DNA of 42,326 nucleotides from Verrucomicrobiota bacterium (GTDB taxonomy: Bacteria; Verrucomicrobiota; Verrucomicrobiia; Chthoniobacterales; UBA10450). A program made the translations under genes and the position numbers. The notes under the pieces are model-generated. The model did not search any database. It had not been told where the DNA came from and saw only the letters and a program-made list of their open reading frames with translations. The number at the start of each line of letters is the position of its first letter. Positions within the stretch are counted from its first letter, which is position 1. Positions 27,520 through 35,575 of the stretch are shown piece after piece. The DNA lies in contig QHNR01000067.1 in NCBI GenBank assembly GCA_003218475.1, forward strand, positions 1 to 42,326. Direction: 5' to 3'.

Positions 27520-28266
27520 ATGTTTTCGCTCTTGAAATACATGAAAAAAATGCCGGCATTTTCGCTCCCCTGGCGGCGTCGATTGGAGAACCCGAATCAG
27601 ATGGAATCGGCTGCCACGCCGTTTTACGCCATGTGGGATGCAGTTGCGCGTCTTGCGCACGAAATTCGAGGGAGTGATTTCATGGCGGAAATGATTCGAC
27701 GCCGAGACGCATATGGTAGCGAAGGCGTGATGGGAGCGCTCGATTGCGCAACGCTCTACGGATTAACGCGCTGGCTTCGGCCTGTGGTGGTGATGGAGTC
27801 GGGCGGGTTCATTGGCATGTCGTCGGCATTCATCTTGAAAGCTTTCGCAGATGAAAACCTCACGGCTGCGAAACTCTATAGCATCGAATCGAGCGACGAA
27901 TGTGAGCAAGGGGCTCTAATTCCAGACGAATTGCGATCCGCCTCAGGCGGATTCATATCCATGCACGGCAAAGTGGAGGATTTCCTTAAGCGTGATCAAT
28001 TGCCCGGATCGATCGACATGTTTCTACATGACAGCTCGCATAGCTATCGGCACATGCTCTGGGAGTTTCGCCAATTCTGGCCGAGGCTGCGTGATGGCGG
28101 CTTGCTGGTGTCGCATGACGTCCAGATGAACGCCGCGTTCCCCGAATTCATCGCCAGGACGTACGCGCACGATAAGAGAACCGGCCGCCGCGATGCTGGG
28201 CGCACTTCGCATTACGAATGGGGCCGCTGGGGCTACATCGGCTTCGCAATTAAGAAGACAGATTGA
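27520..28266 (+). CDS. Class I SAM-dependent methyltransferase-like protein
   Basis: This 248-residue protein has a Rossmann-type methyltransferase pattern. 'VVVMESGGFIGMSSAFIL' corresponds to motif I, and acidic 'LYSIESSDE' lies at the end of strand 2. 'DMFLHDSSHSYRHMLWEF' and 'LLVSHDV' correspond to later strands, as in the Methyltransf_24 / cephalosporin-hydroxylase-like group. Substrate is unknown; the 'HDSSHSY' site is typical of sugar or small-molecule enzymes. The start could also be the ATG at 27541. The stop region is adjacent to the DUF1345 gene. Confidence 0.72.
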   Translation: MFSLLKYMKKMPAFSLPWRRRLENPNQMESAATPFYAMWDAVARLAHEIRGSDFMAEMIRRRDAYGSEGVMGALDCATLYGLTRWLRPVVVMESGGFIGMSSAFILKAFADENLTAAKLYSIESSDECEQGALIPDELRSASGGFISMHGKVEDFLKRDQLPGSIDMFLHDSSHSYRHMLWEFRQFWPRLRDGGLLVSHDVQMNAAFPEFIARTYAHDKRTGRRDAGRTSHYEWGRWGYIGFAIKKTD

Positions 28267-28322
28267 TTAGTCAGGTGGTGTTGCTTGCGGGAGTGCCCAG
28301 GCATTATTTAATCCGTTCACGT

Positions 28323-29006
28323 ATGGCGAGCTTGATCGATTCGATTGCCGGCCACGATGCGCGGCATCGGGTGATATTTGGGAGCGCCGCTGGAGCCATC
28401 GTTTTCTTTTCTTTGCGGAACCACGTACGTCTTCCAACCGACATAATTGCGGCTTGGGATACCTTTGCCTTTTGTGTCCTCGCTTCGGCGTGGCTGACAA
28501 TCCTGATTACGCCGCAGCGGACGTTGCGTGCCCGCGCTCAACAGGAGGATTTTGGGCGAAGCGTGATCTTCGTCTTTGTGGTGGTGGCGGCTTGCGCGTC
28601 ATTATTCGCGGTGGGATTTCTCGTAAGTGTAGGTAGCGGACCGGCAGGACATCTTGTGTTAGGACTGGCGACAGTTGTCTTGTCCTGGAGTCTTATTCAA
28701 ACCGTCTTTGGGTTGCACTACGCCCATGCTTTTTATGGCGATAGCGACCAACCAGGCGAAAGGCGACATGCTGGCGGACTCGTTTTCCCTGGAGAACGGA
28801 TGCCGGATTATTTCGATTTTGCCTACTTTTCGTTCGTTATAGGCATGACCTGCCAGGTCTCGGATGTGCAAATTACTTCACGCCGGATGCGGCGGCTGGC
28901 ACTCCTGCAGAGCGTGCTCGCCTTTGGATTCAATACCATCATCCTTGCGCTCTTGATTAATACCGTTTTCGACCTTGTGAAAGAATTCCGTTCGGGTGGC
29001 AAATAA
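28323..29006 (+). CDS. DUF1345 family membrane protein
   Basis: This 227-residue protein has about five membrane helices. The C-terminal part carries the DUF1345 signature 'FGLHYAHAFY', 'GGLVFPGERMPDYFDFAYF' and 'SFVIGMTCQVSDVQITSRRM'. Function is unknown. The ATG at 28323 is preferred; an in-frame TTG at 28263 would overlap the methyltransferase stop. It converges with gcvH with only three bases between. Confidence 0.88.
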   Translation: MASLIDSIAGHDARHRVIFGSAAGAIVFFSLRNHVRLPTDIIAAWDTFAFCVLASAWLTILITPQRTLRARAQQEDFGRSVIFVFVVVAACASLFAVGFLVSVGSGPAGHLVLGLATVVLSWSLIQTVFGLHYAHAFYGDSDQPGERRHAGGLVFPGERMPDYFDFAYFSFVIGMTCQVSDVQITSRRMRRLALLQSVLAFGFNTIILALLINTVFDLVKEFRSGGK

Positions 29007-29009
29007 CCA

Positions 29010-29387
29010 CTATTCGATCTGCTTTCGATACGCCTCTGCGTCTTTTAGGTTTTTAAGATCGTCGGCGTTGTCGATCTTCAAAACAAAAATCCAGCCCTGG
29101 CCGTAGGGTTCGCGGTTGATCAGGCCGGGATCGGCTTCGAGCGCTTTGTTCGCTTCGATGACTGTTCCTTTCACCGGCGCGTAAATGTCACTGGCAGCCT
29201 TCACCGATTCGACAATCGCAATTGCTTCTTTAGCGTTCGCCTGCCGATCCATCTTCGGCAGCTCGACATAAACCACATCGGTCAATTCCGATTGCGCATG
29301 ATCCGTGATGCCGACGCGGACATTCTCGCCTTCGCGCTTAATCCATTCGTGACTCTCGGTGTAAAGCAAATCGTCTGGGACATTCAT
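29010..29387 (-). CDS. gcvH: Glycine cleavage system H protein
   Basis: This 125-residue lipoyl carrier shuttles the aminomethyl group between glycine decarboxylase and GcvT. The lipoylation site is K63 in 'IVESVKAASDIYAPVKG', and the N-terminus 'YTESHEWIK' is typical. It overlaps the gcvT stop by 4 bases, forming a gcvT-gcvH operon. gcvP does not follow; the next gene is on the other strand. Confidence 0.95.
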   Translation of the reverse strand: MNVPDDLLYTESHEWIKREGENVRVGITDHAQSELTDVVYVELPKMDRQANAKEAIAIVESVKAASDIYAPVKGTVIEANKALEADPGLINREPYGQGWIFVLKIDNADDLKNLKDAEAYRKQIE

Positions 29388-30535
29388 GATGCTGATTTCT
29401 TGTAGAGCGGTTTCTTTTCGATGATGGCCGGGAATTTTTGTCCGCGAATTTCGATGTCAATTTGTGCGCCAATCTTCCCGTGTGCCGCCGAGACATACGC
29501 CATACCCACACCCCAATTCAAGCTCGGAGACAGCGTGCCACCCGTGACTTCACCGATCCGCTCGTCATTTTGGAAAACGGAATAATGTGGTCGTGGCGGC
29601 GGGCCTTTGTCTTTCATTCGAAACGGCACGAGCCTTTCGCGGGGACCGTTCTCTTTGGTCTTCAACAAAGCCTCGCGCCCGATGAACTTTGGTTTGCTCA
29701 GATCGACAAAGAAGCCGAGCCCCGCCTCGATCGGATTGCGTTCCGGCGACAGATCAGAACCGTTGAGCGGATAGCACATTTCCAAACGCAATGTGTCGCG
29801 CGCGCCGAGTCCGCACGGTTTAATGCCAAAGGGTTTACCCTTTTCCAGCGCAGCGTTCCAAAAGTTTACCGCGTCGTGCGCGTGAAAAAATACTTCGATT
29901 CCGTCTTCGCCCGTGTAACCCGTGCGCGCGACGAAAACAGTGACGCCGTTGAATGGAAGCTTTACGATCTGATTTCGCGCCGGTAGCTCTGTTTCGCGGC
30001 CAAACAGCGCTCGAAAGAATTCCACGACACGCGGGCCCTGAATAGCGACGCCGCCAAAGTCCGCGCTGCGATTTATGAGTGCGAGAGGAGCGGCGTCTTT
30101 CCAGCCGCCGTCTGGGCGACCTAGAGATCGCCCCTCCTTGAGATGCTTTTCCAGCCACGCAAAATCCTCGTCGGTTCGAGCCGCGTTCACGACGAGGAGA
30201 AACTTTTGATCACCGATTCGGTAAACGATCAGATCATCGATGATTCCGCCCCGCTCGTTCAGGAGAAATGTGTATTGGCCCATCCCCGCCTCGAGTTTGC
30301 CGACGTTGTTCGTTAGCATCGTGTTGAGCCAGTCACGCGCGCCGGCTCCCTCCACGATGAACTGTCCCATATGCGAGATATCGAAGATGCCGACGTTGTT
30401 TCGTACAGCCTGATGCTCGTCCACTATTCCGGTGTATTGCACCGGCATCAGCCAACCGGCGAATGGAACGATTCTCGCGCCCAGCCGCACGTGTTCCTTG
30501 TAAAGTGGCGTCTCTTTATGCGCGGCCTCGCTCAC
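29384..30535 (-). CDS. gcvT: Aminomethyltransferase (glycine cleavage T protein)
   Basis: This 383-residue folate-dependent enzyme transfers the methylene group from lipoyl-GcvH to tetrahydrofolate, releasing ammonia. Conserved segments include 'ARIVPFAGWLMPVQYTG', 'GIFDISHMGQFIVEG', 'NERGGIIDDLIVYR' and 'YTGEDGIEVFFHA'. Length is slightly above the usual 360-370. It is the first gene of gcvT-gcvH; the gap to the divergent rhomboid-like gene holds a palindromic repeat. Confidence 0.95.
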   Translation of the reverse strand: MSEAAHKETPLYKEHVRLGARIVPFAGWLMPVQYTGIVDEHQAVRNNVGIFDISHMGQFIVEGAGARDWLNTMLTNNVGKLEAGMGQYTFLLNERGGIIDDLIVYRIGDQKFLLVVNAARTDEDFAWLEKHLKEGRSLGRPDGGWKDAAPLALINRSADFGGVAIQGPRVVEFFRALFGRETELPARNQIVKLPFNGVTVFVARTGYTGEDGIEVFFHAHDAVNFWNAALEKGKPFGIKPCGLGARDTLRLEMCYPLNGSDLSPERNPIEAGLGFFVDLSKPKFIGREALLKTKENGPRERLVPFRMKDKGPPPRPHYSVFQNDERIGEVTGGTLSPSLNWGVGMAYVSAAHGKIGAQIDIEIRGQKFPAIIEKKPLYKKSAS

Positions 30536-30564
30536 GCGCCAAGCTAAGCGGCGCTGTTATCATG

Positions 30565-30634
30565 TGCAAAGATGGATCGGCTTCTCCGGAGACAATGAAA
30601 TCATCGCGTTGGGGACAACGCGATCCACCTTGCA
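30565..30634. repeat. Palindromic repeat between gcvT and the rhomboid-like gene
   Basis: Arms tgcaaagatggatcg (30565-30579) and cgatccaccttgca (30621-30634) are near reverse complements with one bulge. A second small hairpin (gcgttggggacaacgc) lies just inside the right arm. It occupies most of the 131-base gap, which otherwise shows no gene. Confidence 0.6.
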
Positions 30635-30666
30635 CGCGAACTGCGCGACATTACCGTGCGCCAGCA

Positions 30667-31446
30667 ATGACCTGGCTGGACAAGCTTGAGCGCCGGTTTG
30701 GTTTCCTGGCCATCCCCGGACTGATCCGGATCGTGATCGGCTTCACTGCGCTCGTTTGGGCGCTGATGTGGCTGAATCCCAATCTCCGCTTTGCGCTCGA
30801 TCTCGATCCCGCGCGCATTCGTCATGGCGAGGTCTGGCGGCTAATCACTTACATTTTTGTGCCGCAAACACTCAGCTTTTGGATCATCCTGGCCCTCTGG
30901 TTTCTCTGGTTTATCGGCGAAGGTCTTGAACGCGCGTGGGGTGCGTTCCGGCTTACCCTGTATTTTGTCGTGGGGATGATCGGCACAACGGTCGCTGCCT
31001 TTTTCTTCGGCAGCAATTTTTCCAACGGGATGTTGATCGCCTCCTTGTTCTTCGCCTTCGCGCGATTCTATCCGGACGAAGTCATCTACGTGCTGTTCAT
31101 CCTGCCGGTAAAGATCAAGTGGCTTGCATGGGTCTTCGCCGCATTGTTGCTGCTCGGATTTGTGTTGCGTACAAACTCCTATCGCGCTGCGCTCGTCGCG
31201 GCGTTCGCCAATTATTTTATCTTCTTCGGCCCCGAAATTATTCATCAGGCTCGGCATCGTCGTGACGTTTCGACGCGGCGAAGACGTTTTGAAACGGCCT
31301 CGCGCAGCACAGACGACGCGCTGCACCGATGCGCAGTTTGCGGTGCAACTGAATTGACGGATCCAAATCTGGATTTCCGCGTCGCACGCGATGGCGAAGA
31401 ATATTGCATGGCCCATCTGCCAAGGGCGGGCACGCCCGCGAGCTGA
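30667..31446 (+). CDS. Rhomboid-like membrane protein lacking catalytic residues, with C-terminal zinc-ribbon-like tail
   Basis: The 259-residue protein has about six membrane helices arranged as in rhomboids or derlins. 'RHGEVWRLITYIFVP' matches the L1-loop region and 'EGLERAWGAFRLTLYF' the E-x-x-W-G segment. At the position expected for the catalytic G-x-S-G it reads 'NFSNGMLIASL', and the last helix ('ALVAAFANYFIFF') has no His, so it is probably a pseudoprotease. A soluble tail carries C222-x2-C225 and C247-x2-H250, a possible metal site. The ATG at 30667 begins at the family-like part. Confidence 0.7.
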   Translation: MTWLDKLERRFGFLAIPGLIRIVIGFTALVWALMWLNPNLRFALDLDPARIRHGEVWRLITYIFVPQTLSFWIILALWFLWFIGEGLERAWGAFRLTLYFVVGMIGTTVAAFFFGSNFSNGMLIASLFFAFARFYPDEVIYVLFILPVKIKWLAWVFAALLLLGFVLRTNSYRAALVAAFANYFIFFGPEIIHQARHRRDVSTRRRRFETASRSTDDALHRCAVCGATELTDPNLDFRVARDGEEYCMAHLPRAGTPAS

Positions 31447-31452
31447 GCTGCA

Positions 31453-31495
31453 TGTCATCCTGAGCAAAGCGAAGGACCTCGCCTTGGATGCGAGG
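31453..31495. repeat. Partial repeat, 'TGTCAT...GAGCGAAG' family, copy 3
   Basis: The left arm tgtcatcctgagcaaagcga matches the other copies, but no complementary right arm follows. A small hairpin (acctcgc...gcgaggt) comes instead. It lies in the 173-base gap between the rhomboid-like gene and hemQ, which otherwise shows no gene. Confidence 0.7.
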
Positions 31496-31619
31496 TTACT
31501 CAAACGTACTTTGAATGATCAACGCCTACTGCGAGCTCCCTCGCCGTCTGCGCGGCTCGGGACGACCTGCCGGGGCCGATTGCTCGCAACACCGACATCC
31601 TCAGTTTAGACTACCAGCG

Positions 31620-32435
31620 ATGACCGACAAGAACACTGCGCTCGTTCCCGAGGAAGGGTGGCACTGTCTGCACCTGTTTTACCGCATCGAGTACGGGCAA
31701 TGGCAATTGCTCAGCCGCGAAGAGCAAAATGTTGCTAAGACCAATCTTTCGTCGCTTGTGCAGGAAGTGCGCGCGATGGATTCCACGCAATTGCTGACGC
31801 TCGCAATAGTCACGCCAAAAGCCGACATCGGCTTCATGTTGATCACGCCCGACCTGCAAAATGCGAACAAGATTGAGAAACGGTTGTCGCTCTGCTTAGG
31901 CGCAGACGTGCTCACGCCGGTTTACAGTTATTTGTCGCTGACCGAGGAAAGCGAATACATCACCAGCGAGGAAGAATTCGCGCAGACAGTAGACGCGAGT
32001 GTTCGCAACGACCCTGCAAAACTCAATGAAGCTCTGACGACATTTCGCGAGCGAATGAAGCATTACCGCCAGGAACGGGTTTACCCCACACTTCCCGATT
32101 GGCCGATTGTTTGCTTCTATAATATGAGCAAACGCCGCGCCGAACAGCGCAACTGGTATGCGCTGCCGTACGAGGAGCGCCGCAAACTGATGACAGGACA
32201 CGCCACCGTCGGGCGCGAGTTCGCCGGGAAAGTGAAACAACTCATCACAGGTTCGACGGGTCTCGACGATGCCGAATGGGGAGTGACGCTGTTTGCGCGC
32301 GACACGTTTCAGATCAAGGCGATCGTTTACAAAATGCGTTTCGATCCGGTGAGCGCTGAGTACGCGGATTTCGGCGAATTCTACGTCGGCATCCAATTGC
32401 CGCTCGACGAATTATTTCGGCGATTGCACCTTTAG
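31620..32435 (+). CDS. hemQ: Coproheme decarboxylase HemQ (chlorite dismutase family)
   Basis: The 271-residue protein belongs to the chlorite dismutase superfamily. Its blocks match the HemQ type: 'DWPIVCFYNMSKRR', 'NWYALPYEERRKLMTGH' and 'TGLDDAEWGVTLFA'. H194 is the likely proximal heme ligand, and Y168 is the probable counterpart of the catalytic Tyr (inferred by spacing). No chlorite-dismutase-type distal Arg was identified. HemQ converts coproheme to heme b, the last step of the coproporphyrin-dependent route. The ATG at 31620 gives the family N-terminus 'EEGWHCLHLFYRI'. No other heme genes are adjacent. Confidence 0.88.
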   Translation: MTDKNTALVPEEGWHCLHLFYRIEYGQWQLLSREEQNVAKTNLSSLVQEVRAMDSTQLLTLAIVTPKADIGFMLITPDLQNANKIEKRLSLCLGADVLTPVYSYLSLTEESEYITSEEEFAQTVDASVRNDPAKLNEALTTFRERMKHYRQERVYPTLPDWPIVCFYNMSKRRAEQRNWYALPYEERRKLMTGHATVGREFAGKVKQLITGSTGLDDAEWGVTLFARDTFQIKAIVYKMRFDPVSAEYADFGEFYVGIQLPLDELFRRLHL

Positions 32436-32441
32436 CTTTAA

Positions 32442-32491
32442 TCGTGCTCATGCTCATGATCGTGCTCGTAATCGGATCGAATCGAGCACGA
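32442..32491. repeat. Inverted repeat before tRNA-Ser
   Basis: tcgtgctcg (32460-32468) pairs perfectly with cgagcacga (32483-32491), preceded by a tandem variant tcgtgctcatgctcatga. A related pattern (tcgtgctcctactcttactc) lies after the tRNA at about 32606, so the tRNA is bracketed by similar sequence. Confidence 0.6.
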
Positions 32492-32505
32492 GAAGGAATA
32501 AAATT

Positions 32506-32590
32506 GGATGGGTGACAGAGTGGTTGATTGTGCACGCCTGGAAAGCGTGTGTGCCGAAAGGCACCGGGGGTTCGAATCCCCCCCCATCCG
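32506..32590 (+). tRNA. tRNA-Ser (anticodon GGA)
   Basis: This 85-base class II tRNA has acceptor GGATGGG/CCCATCC and anticodon stem CACGC/GCGTG with loop CTGGAAA, giving anticodon GGA (UCC/UCU). A long variable arm, tgtgccgaaaggcacc, is followed by a T arm with TTCGAAT and discriminator G. CCA is not encoded. Confidence 0.95.
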
Positions 32591-32634
32591 CGCTAATCTC
32601 TCATTCGTGCTCCTACTCTTACTCTTGCTCGTCT

Positions 32635-33318
32635 TTAACGTTTCCGTTCCAGCACTTGCAGCTCCTGTCGTAGTTTTACCATGCTGCCGTCCGGCAGGAC
32701 TCCACGAAAGTTCACCGTCGGATAAATCATGCAGTTGCGTCCAATCACTGAGCCTGGATTGATCACAGCATTGCAGCCGATCTCTGTTCGGTCACCGAGG
32801 ATCGCCCCGAATTTTCTGAGACCGGTTGGAATCTCGCCGTCTGACGTGATCACCGCGATTTCGCTGTGATCGAGCTTTACATTGGAGAGAATCACGCCCG
32901 CGCCTAAATGAGCGTGATGACCAAGAATGGAATCGCCGACGTAATTAAAATGCGGCACCTGCACTTCGTCGAAGAGGATGCAATTTTTGAATTCGCAGGA
33001 GTTCCCCATCACGACGCCGTTGCCGGCGATTACATTTTCGCGGACGTAACAACCGCTGCGGACCCGGCAATTTTCACCGATCCACGCTGGACCTTTTAGC
33101 ACCGCGCCCTGCTCAACGACCGTGCCCCTGCCGATGAATACACTATTGCTGATGAACGGTTTTCCCATCAGCTCGCCCAAAATTCCGGGCTTCAAGCGAA
33201 ATTGCAGGTAGCTGGCAATCTGTTTGAGTGCGTCCCAAACGTAATTTTGGTTTTCGAACAACTTCGGGTGGGCCGTGTGTTCGAGATCGAGAAATTCGGC
33301 CGGCGCAAACATTTTCAC
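32635..33318 (-). CDS. Left-handed beta-helix (hexapeptide repeat) transferase-like protein
   Basis: The 227-residue protein has a short helical N-terminus ('LFENQNYVWDALKQIASYL') and then repeated hexapeptide turns ('SVFIGRGTVVEQGAVLKG', 'AHLGAGVILSNVKL', 'TEIGCNAVINPGSVIGRN') forming a left-handed beta helix. This resembles the acetyltransferase half of GlmU and related sugar-nucleotide enzymes, without a nucleotidyltransferase domain. Acyl or acetyl transfer to a sugar nucleotide is the likely activity; the substrate is not evident. It is on the same strand as cysS, separated by a 144-base palindromic repeat. Confidence 0.75.
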   Translation of the reverse strand: MKMFAPAEFLDLEHTAHPKLFENQNYVWDALKQIASYLQFRLKPGILGELMGKPFISNSVFIGRGTVVEQGAVLKGPAWIGENCRVRSGCYVRENVIAGNGVVMGNSCEFKNCILFDEVQVPHFNYVGDSILGHHAHLGAGVILSNVKLDHSEIAVITSDGEIPTGLRKFGAILGDRTEIGCNAVINPGSVIGRNCMIYPTVNFRGVLPDGSMVKLRQELQVLERKR

Positions 33319-33364
33319 CGATCAAGATGACGAAACGCTCCGTAAGTGGCGAGCGCATTTTTCT

Positions 33365-33508
33365 GGGTAGCGCACGCGTCTCGCGTGCTGGTTTCGGCGT
33401 CGCGCTGAAACGAACTTTTTGCGGGAGCGAATTTTCGGACTTAGCGCAGCGTTAAAAGTCCGCGATCGCGAGGCGCGCTCGCCAACACGCGGGACGCGTG
33501 CGCTACCC
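33365..33508. repeat. 144-base inverted-repeat element (MITE-like) at the cysS 3' end
   Basis: Left arm gggtagcgcacgcgtctcgc (from 33365) is matched by a right arm ending gcgggacgcgtgcgctaccc (to 33508), with about 27 near-complementary bases each. The interior carries further GC-rich partial palindromes. No transposase is encoded. The right arm contains the stop codon of cysS. Confidence 0.82.
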
Positions 33509-34921
33509 AGAGCGCGGGGTGAGTTGTGACCCGTCTTTCGTGTCGCGCACTTCCCATCGGAGCGCGGAAATTCGCTCGCGCAGTTCGTCGCTTCGTTTCC
33601 AATTCTTTTCGCGCCTTGCGTTCTCGCGCTCCTTTGCGAGTTGCGTCACTTCCGTTGGAACTACTATTTCGGCGTGAGCTTCGAGATCGAGGACAGTGTT
33701 GATTCTTTGCCACCAATCCAGCAACGCGCTTGCGGAAGCCGCATCCAACTTGTTTTCATCCATGGCGCGATTCGTTTCGCGAATCGTTTCGAACAAGAAT
33801 CCGAGCGCCGCGGAAATGTTTAGATCGTCATCGAGCGCTTCTTCGAAGCCCGGTTTTTCAATCGGGCGTTGGGTGGCGGTGGGCGCTGGGCGTTGGACCT
33901 TTTCTTTTCTCGCAATTTTGCTCAGCCGCGCCAGCCATTCATCAATACGCCCGAGCGACTCGCGAGCCTCATTCATACCCTTCCAGGTGAAATTAAGTGG
34001 CACGCGGTAATGCACACGCAGCAGCGCGTAACGAAGCTCGCGCCCGGAGTAACTTTTCGCCAGAACATCCGGCACTGTGTAAAAATTACCTAACGACTTC
34101 GCCATTTTTTGTCCATCTACCAGCAGATGCGCGCAATGCAGCCAATAGCGGACGAATTTCTCCCCTGTGACGCCTTCGCTCTGCGCGATCTCCGCTTCGT
34201 GATGTGGAAAAATGTTATCGACGCCGCCGCAATGGATATCGATTTGATCGCCGAGTAGCGCTGTCGCCATTGCGCTGCATTCGATATGCCAGCCGGGACG
34301 CCCCGGCGCCCATGGCGAATCCCATTTCACATCGCCATCTTCTTCGTCCCAGGCTTTCCAAAGCGCGAAATCGCCGATGTGTTCCTTGTCGTACTCGTCG
34401 TGCTTCACGCGCCCGGTCGATTGCAACTGCGTGAGATCGAAGTGCGCGAGCTTTCCGTAATTGGGAAATTTGTTGATGCGAAAATAAACCGATTTGTCGT
34501 CGGCCTGATAAGCGAGTCGTTTCGAAATGAGTGCGCCGATCATCGCGATCATCCTGTCGACGTAACGCTGGTCGGTCGCGCAGGGAAATTCGTCGGCACG
34601 TTTGATCCGCAATGTTTTGGCGTCTTCGAAGAACGCCTGTTTGAACTGCCGGGTGAACTTTGCGAGCGGGACGCGCGCCTCGCGCGCGCCGCGAATCGTT
34701 TTGTCGTCCACATCGGTGATGTTCATGACGCGATGCACCTTGTAACCGCGCAGCTCGAGATGGCGCTGAAGCAAATCTTCAAAAATATACGCGCGAAAAT
34801 TTCCAATGTGCGCCCGGCTGTAAACAGTCGGCCCACAAGTGTAGATCTTGATGGAGCGCGCAGCCGGATCGAGCGGCTCGAATTCTTCGAGTTTGCGCGA
34901 GTAAGTGTTAAAAAACCGCAT
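33503..34921 (-). CDS. cysS: Cysteinyl-tRNA synthetase
   Basis: This 472-residue class I aminoacyl-tRNA synthetase charges tRNA-Cys. The signature is HIGN at 38-41 ('VYSRAHIGNFRAY'), with the KMSKS loop as KMAKS at 272-276. Zinc/cysteine-binding residues include C29 and C215 and the 'FPHHEAEIAQS' motif. The C-terminus 'LTPRSG' runs into the flanking repeat, which supplies the TAG stop. It lies upstream of the hexapeptide gene and downstream of ispF on the same strand. Confidence 0.95.
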   Translation of the reverse strand: MRFFNTYSRKLEEFEPLDPAARSIKIYTCGPTVYSRAHIGNFRAYIFEDLLQRHLELRGYKVHRVMNITDVDDKTIRGAREARVPLAKFTRQFKQAFFEDAKTLRIKRADEFPCATDQRYVDRMIAMIGALISKRLAYQADDKSVYFRINKFPNYGKLAHFDLTQLQSTGRVKHDEYDKEHIGDFALWKAWDEEDGDVKWDSPWAPGRPGWHIECSAMATALLGDQIDIHCGGVDNIFPHHEAEIAQSEGVTGEKFVRYWLHCAHLLVDGQKMAKSLGNFYTVPDVLAKSYSGRELRYALLRVHYRVPLNFTWKGMNEARESLGRIDEWLARLSKIARKEKVQRPAPTATQRPIEKPGFEEALDDDLNISAALGFLFETIRETNRAMDENKLDAASASALLDWWQRINTVLDLEAHAEIVVPTEVTQLAKERENARREKNWKRSDELRERISALRWEVRDTKDGSQLTPRSG

Positions 34922-34922
34922 C

Positions 34923-35037
34923 TGTCATGTCGAGCGAAGTCGAGACATCTCTCGATTAATGAAAAGAGATTCCTCGACTCCGCGGAGTTTACCCTGAGCG
35001 AGCGTAGCGTGTCGAATGGGCTCTGCTCGGAGTGACA
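34923..35037. repeat. Inverted repeat, 'TGTCAT...GAGCGAAG' family, copy 4
   Basis: The left arm starts tgtcatgtcgagcgaagtcg, the centre repeats in inverted form (agagattcctcgactccgcg), and the right arm ends gctcggagtgaca. The element fills the 122-base gap between ispF and cysS and begins two bases before the cysS start codon, so it must form part of the cysS leader. Confidence 0.8.
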
Positions 35038-35043
35038 ACGGAT

Positions 35044-35520
35044 TCATTCTACTTCCACCGTTGCAATCGCGATTGCGGCGATGCCTTCGCTGCGTCCGAC
35101 CGCGCCGAGCTTTTCGTTGGTGGTGGCCTTTACACTCACATTCGAATCGGGAGTGCCAATCGCGTCGGCAATTGTTTTTCGCATTGCCGCAACGTGCGGC
35201 GCAAGTCTCGGTTTTTCGGCCAGAACGGTTGCATCGATATTTACGACCCGCGCCTTTTTTTCCGCGAGCACTTTGATCACGCGCCTTAGAATCTCGATGC
35301 TACTTATGCCACGAATCGACTCGTCGGTATTTGGAAAATGCTGACCGAGATCGCCTGCACCGATAGCTCCCAGCAAGGCATCTGCGATAGCATGCAACAG
35401 AACATCGGCATCGGAATGTCCGTCCAGCCCGTGCGAGTGCGGAATCTCGACGCCGCCCAAAATCAGTTTTCGCCCCTCGGCGAGCCGATGCACATCATAG
35501 CCGATTCCACATCGAATCAT
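35044..35520 (-). CDS. ispF: 2-C-methyl-D-erythritol 2,4-cyclodiphosphate synthase
   Basis: This 158-residue MEP-pathway enzyme forms the cyclic diphosphate from CDP-methylerythritol 2-phosphate. The metal ligands are in 'GIGYDVHRL' (Asp and His) and 'GHSDADVLLHAIADALLGA'; 'GDLGQHFPNTD' is the conserved substrate loop. It is normal length. ispD is not adjacent. It sits between suhB-type and cysS genes on the same strand. Confidence 0.95.
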   Translation of the reverse strand: MIRCGIGYDVHRLAEGRKLILGGVEIPHSHGLDGHSDADVLLHAIADALLGAIGAGDLGQHFPNTDESIRGISSIEILRRVIKVLAEKKARVVNIDATVLAEKPRLAPHVAAMRKTIADAIGTPDSNVSVKATTNEKLGAVGRSEGIAAIAIATVEVE

Positions 35521-35575
35521 GGCTTCGCCACGCTAAATCGTTGAACCGTTGAATCGTTAAATCGTGAATTCACCG

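Noticed and set aside
34286-35035. Plus-strand frame of 249 codons opposite cysS
   Set aside because: cysS on the minus strand has all synthetase motifs; the plus-strand product shows none and runs through the intergenic repeat.
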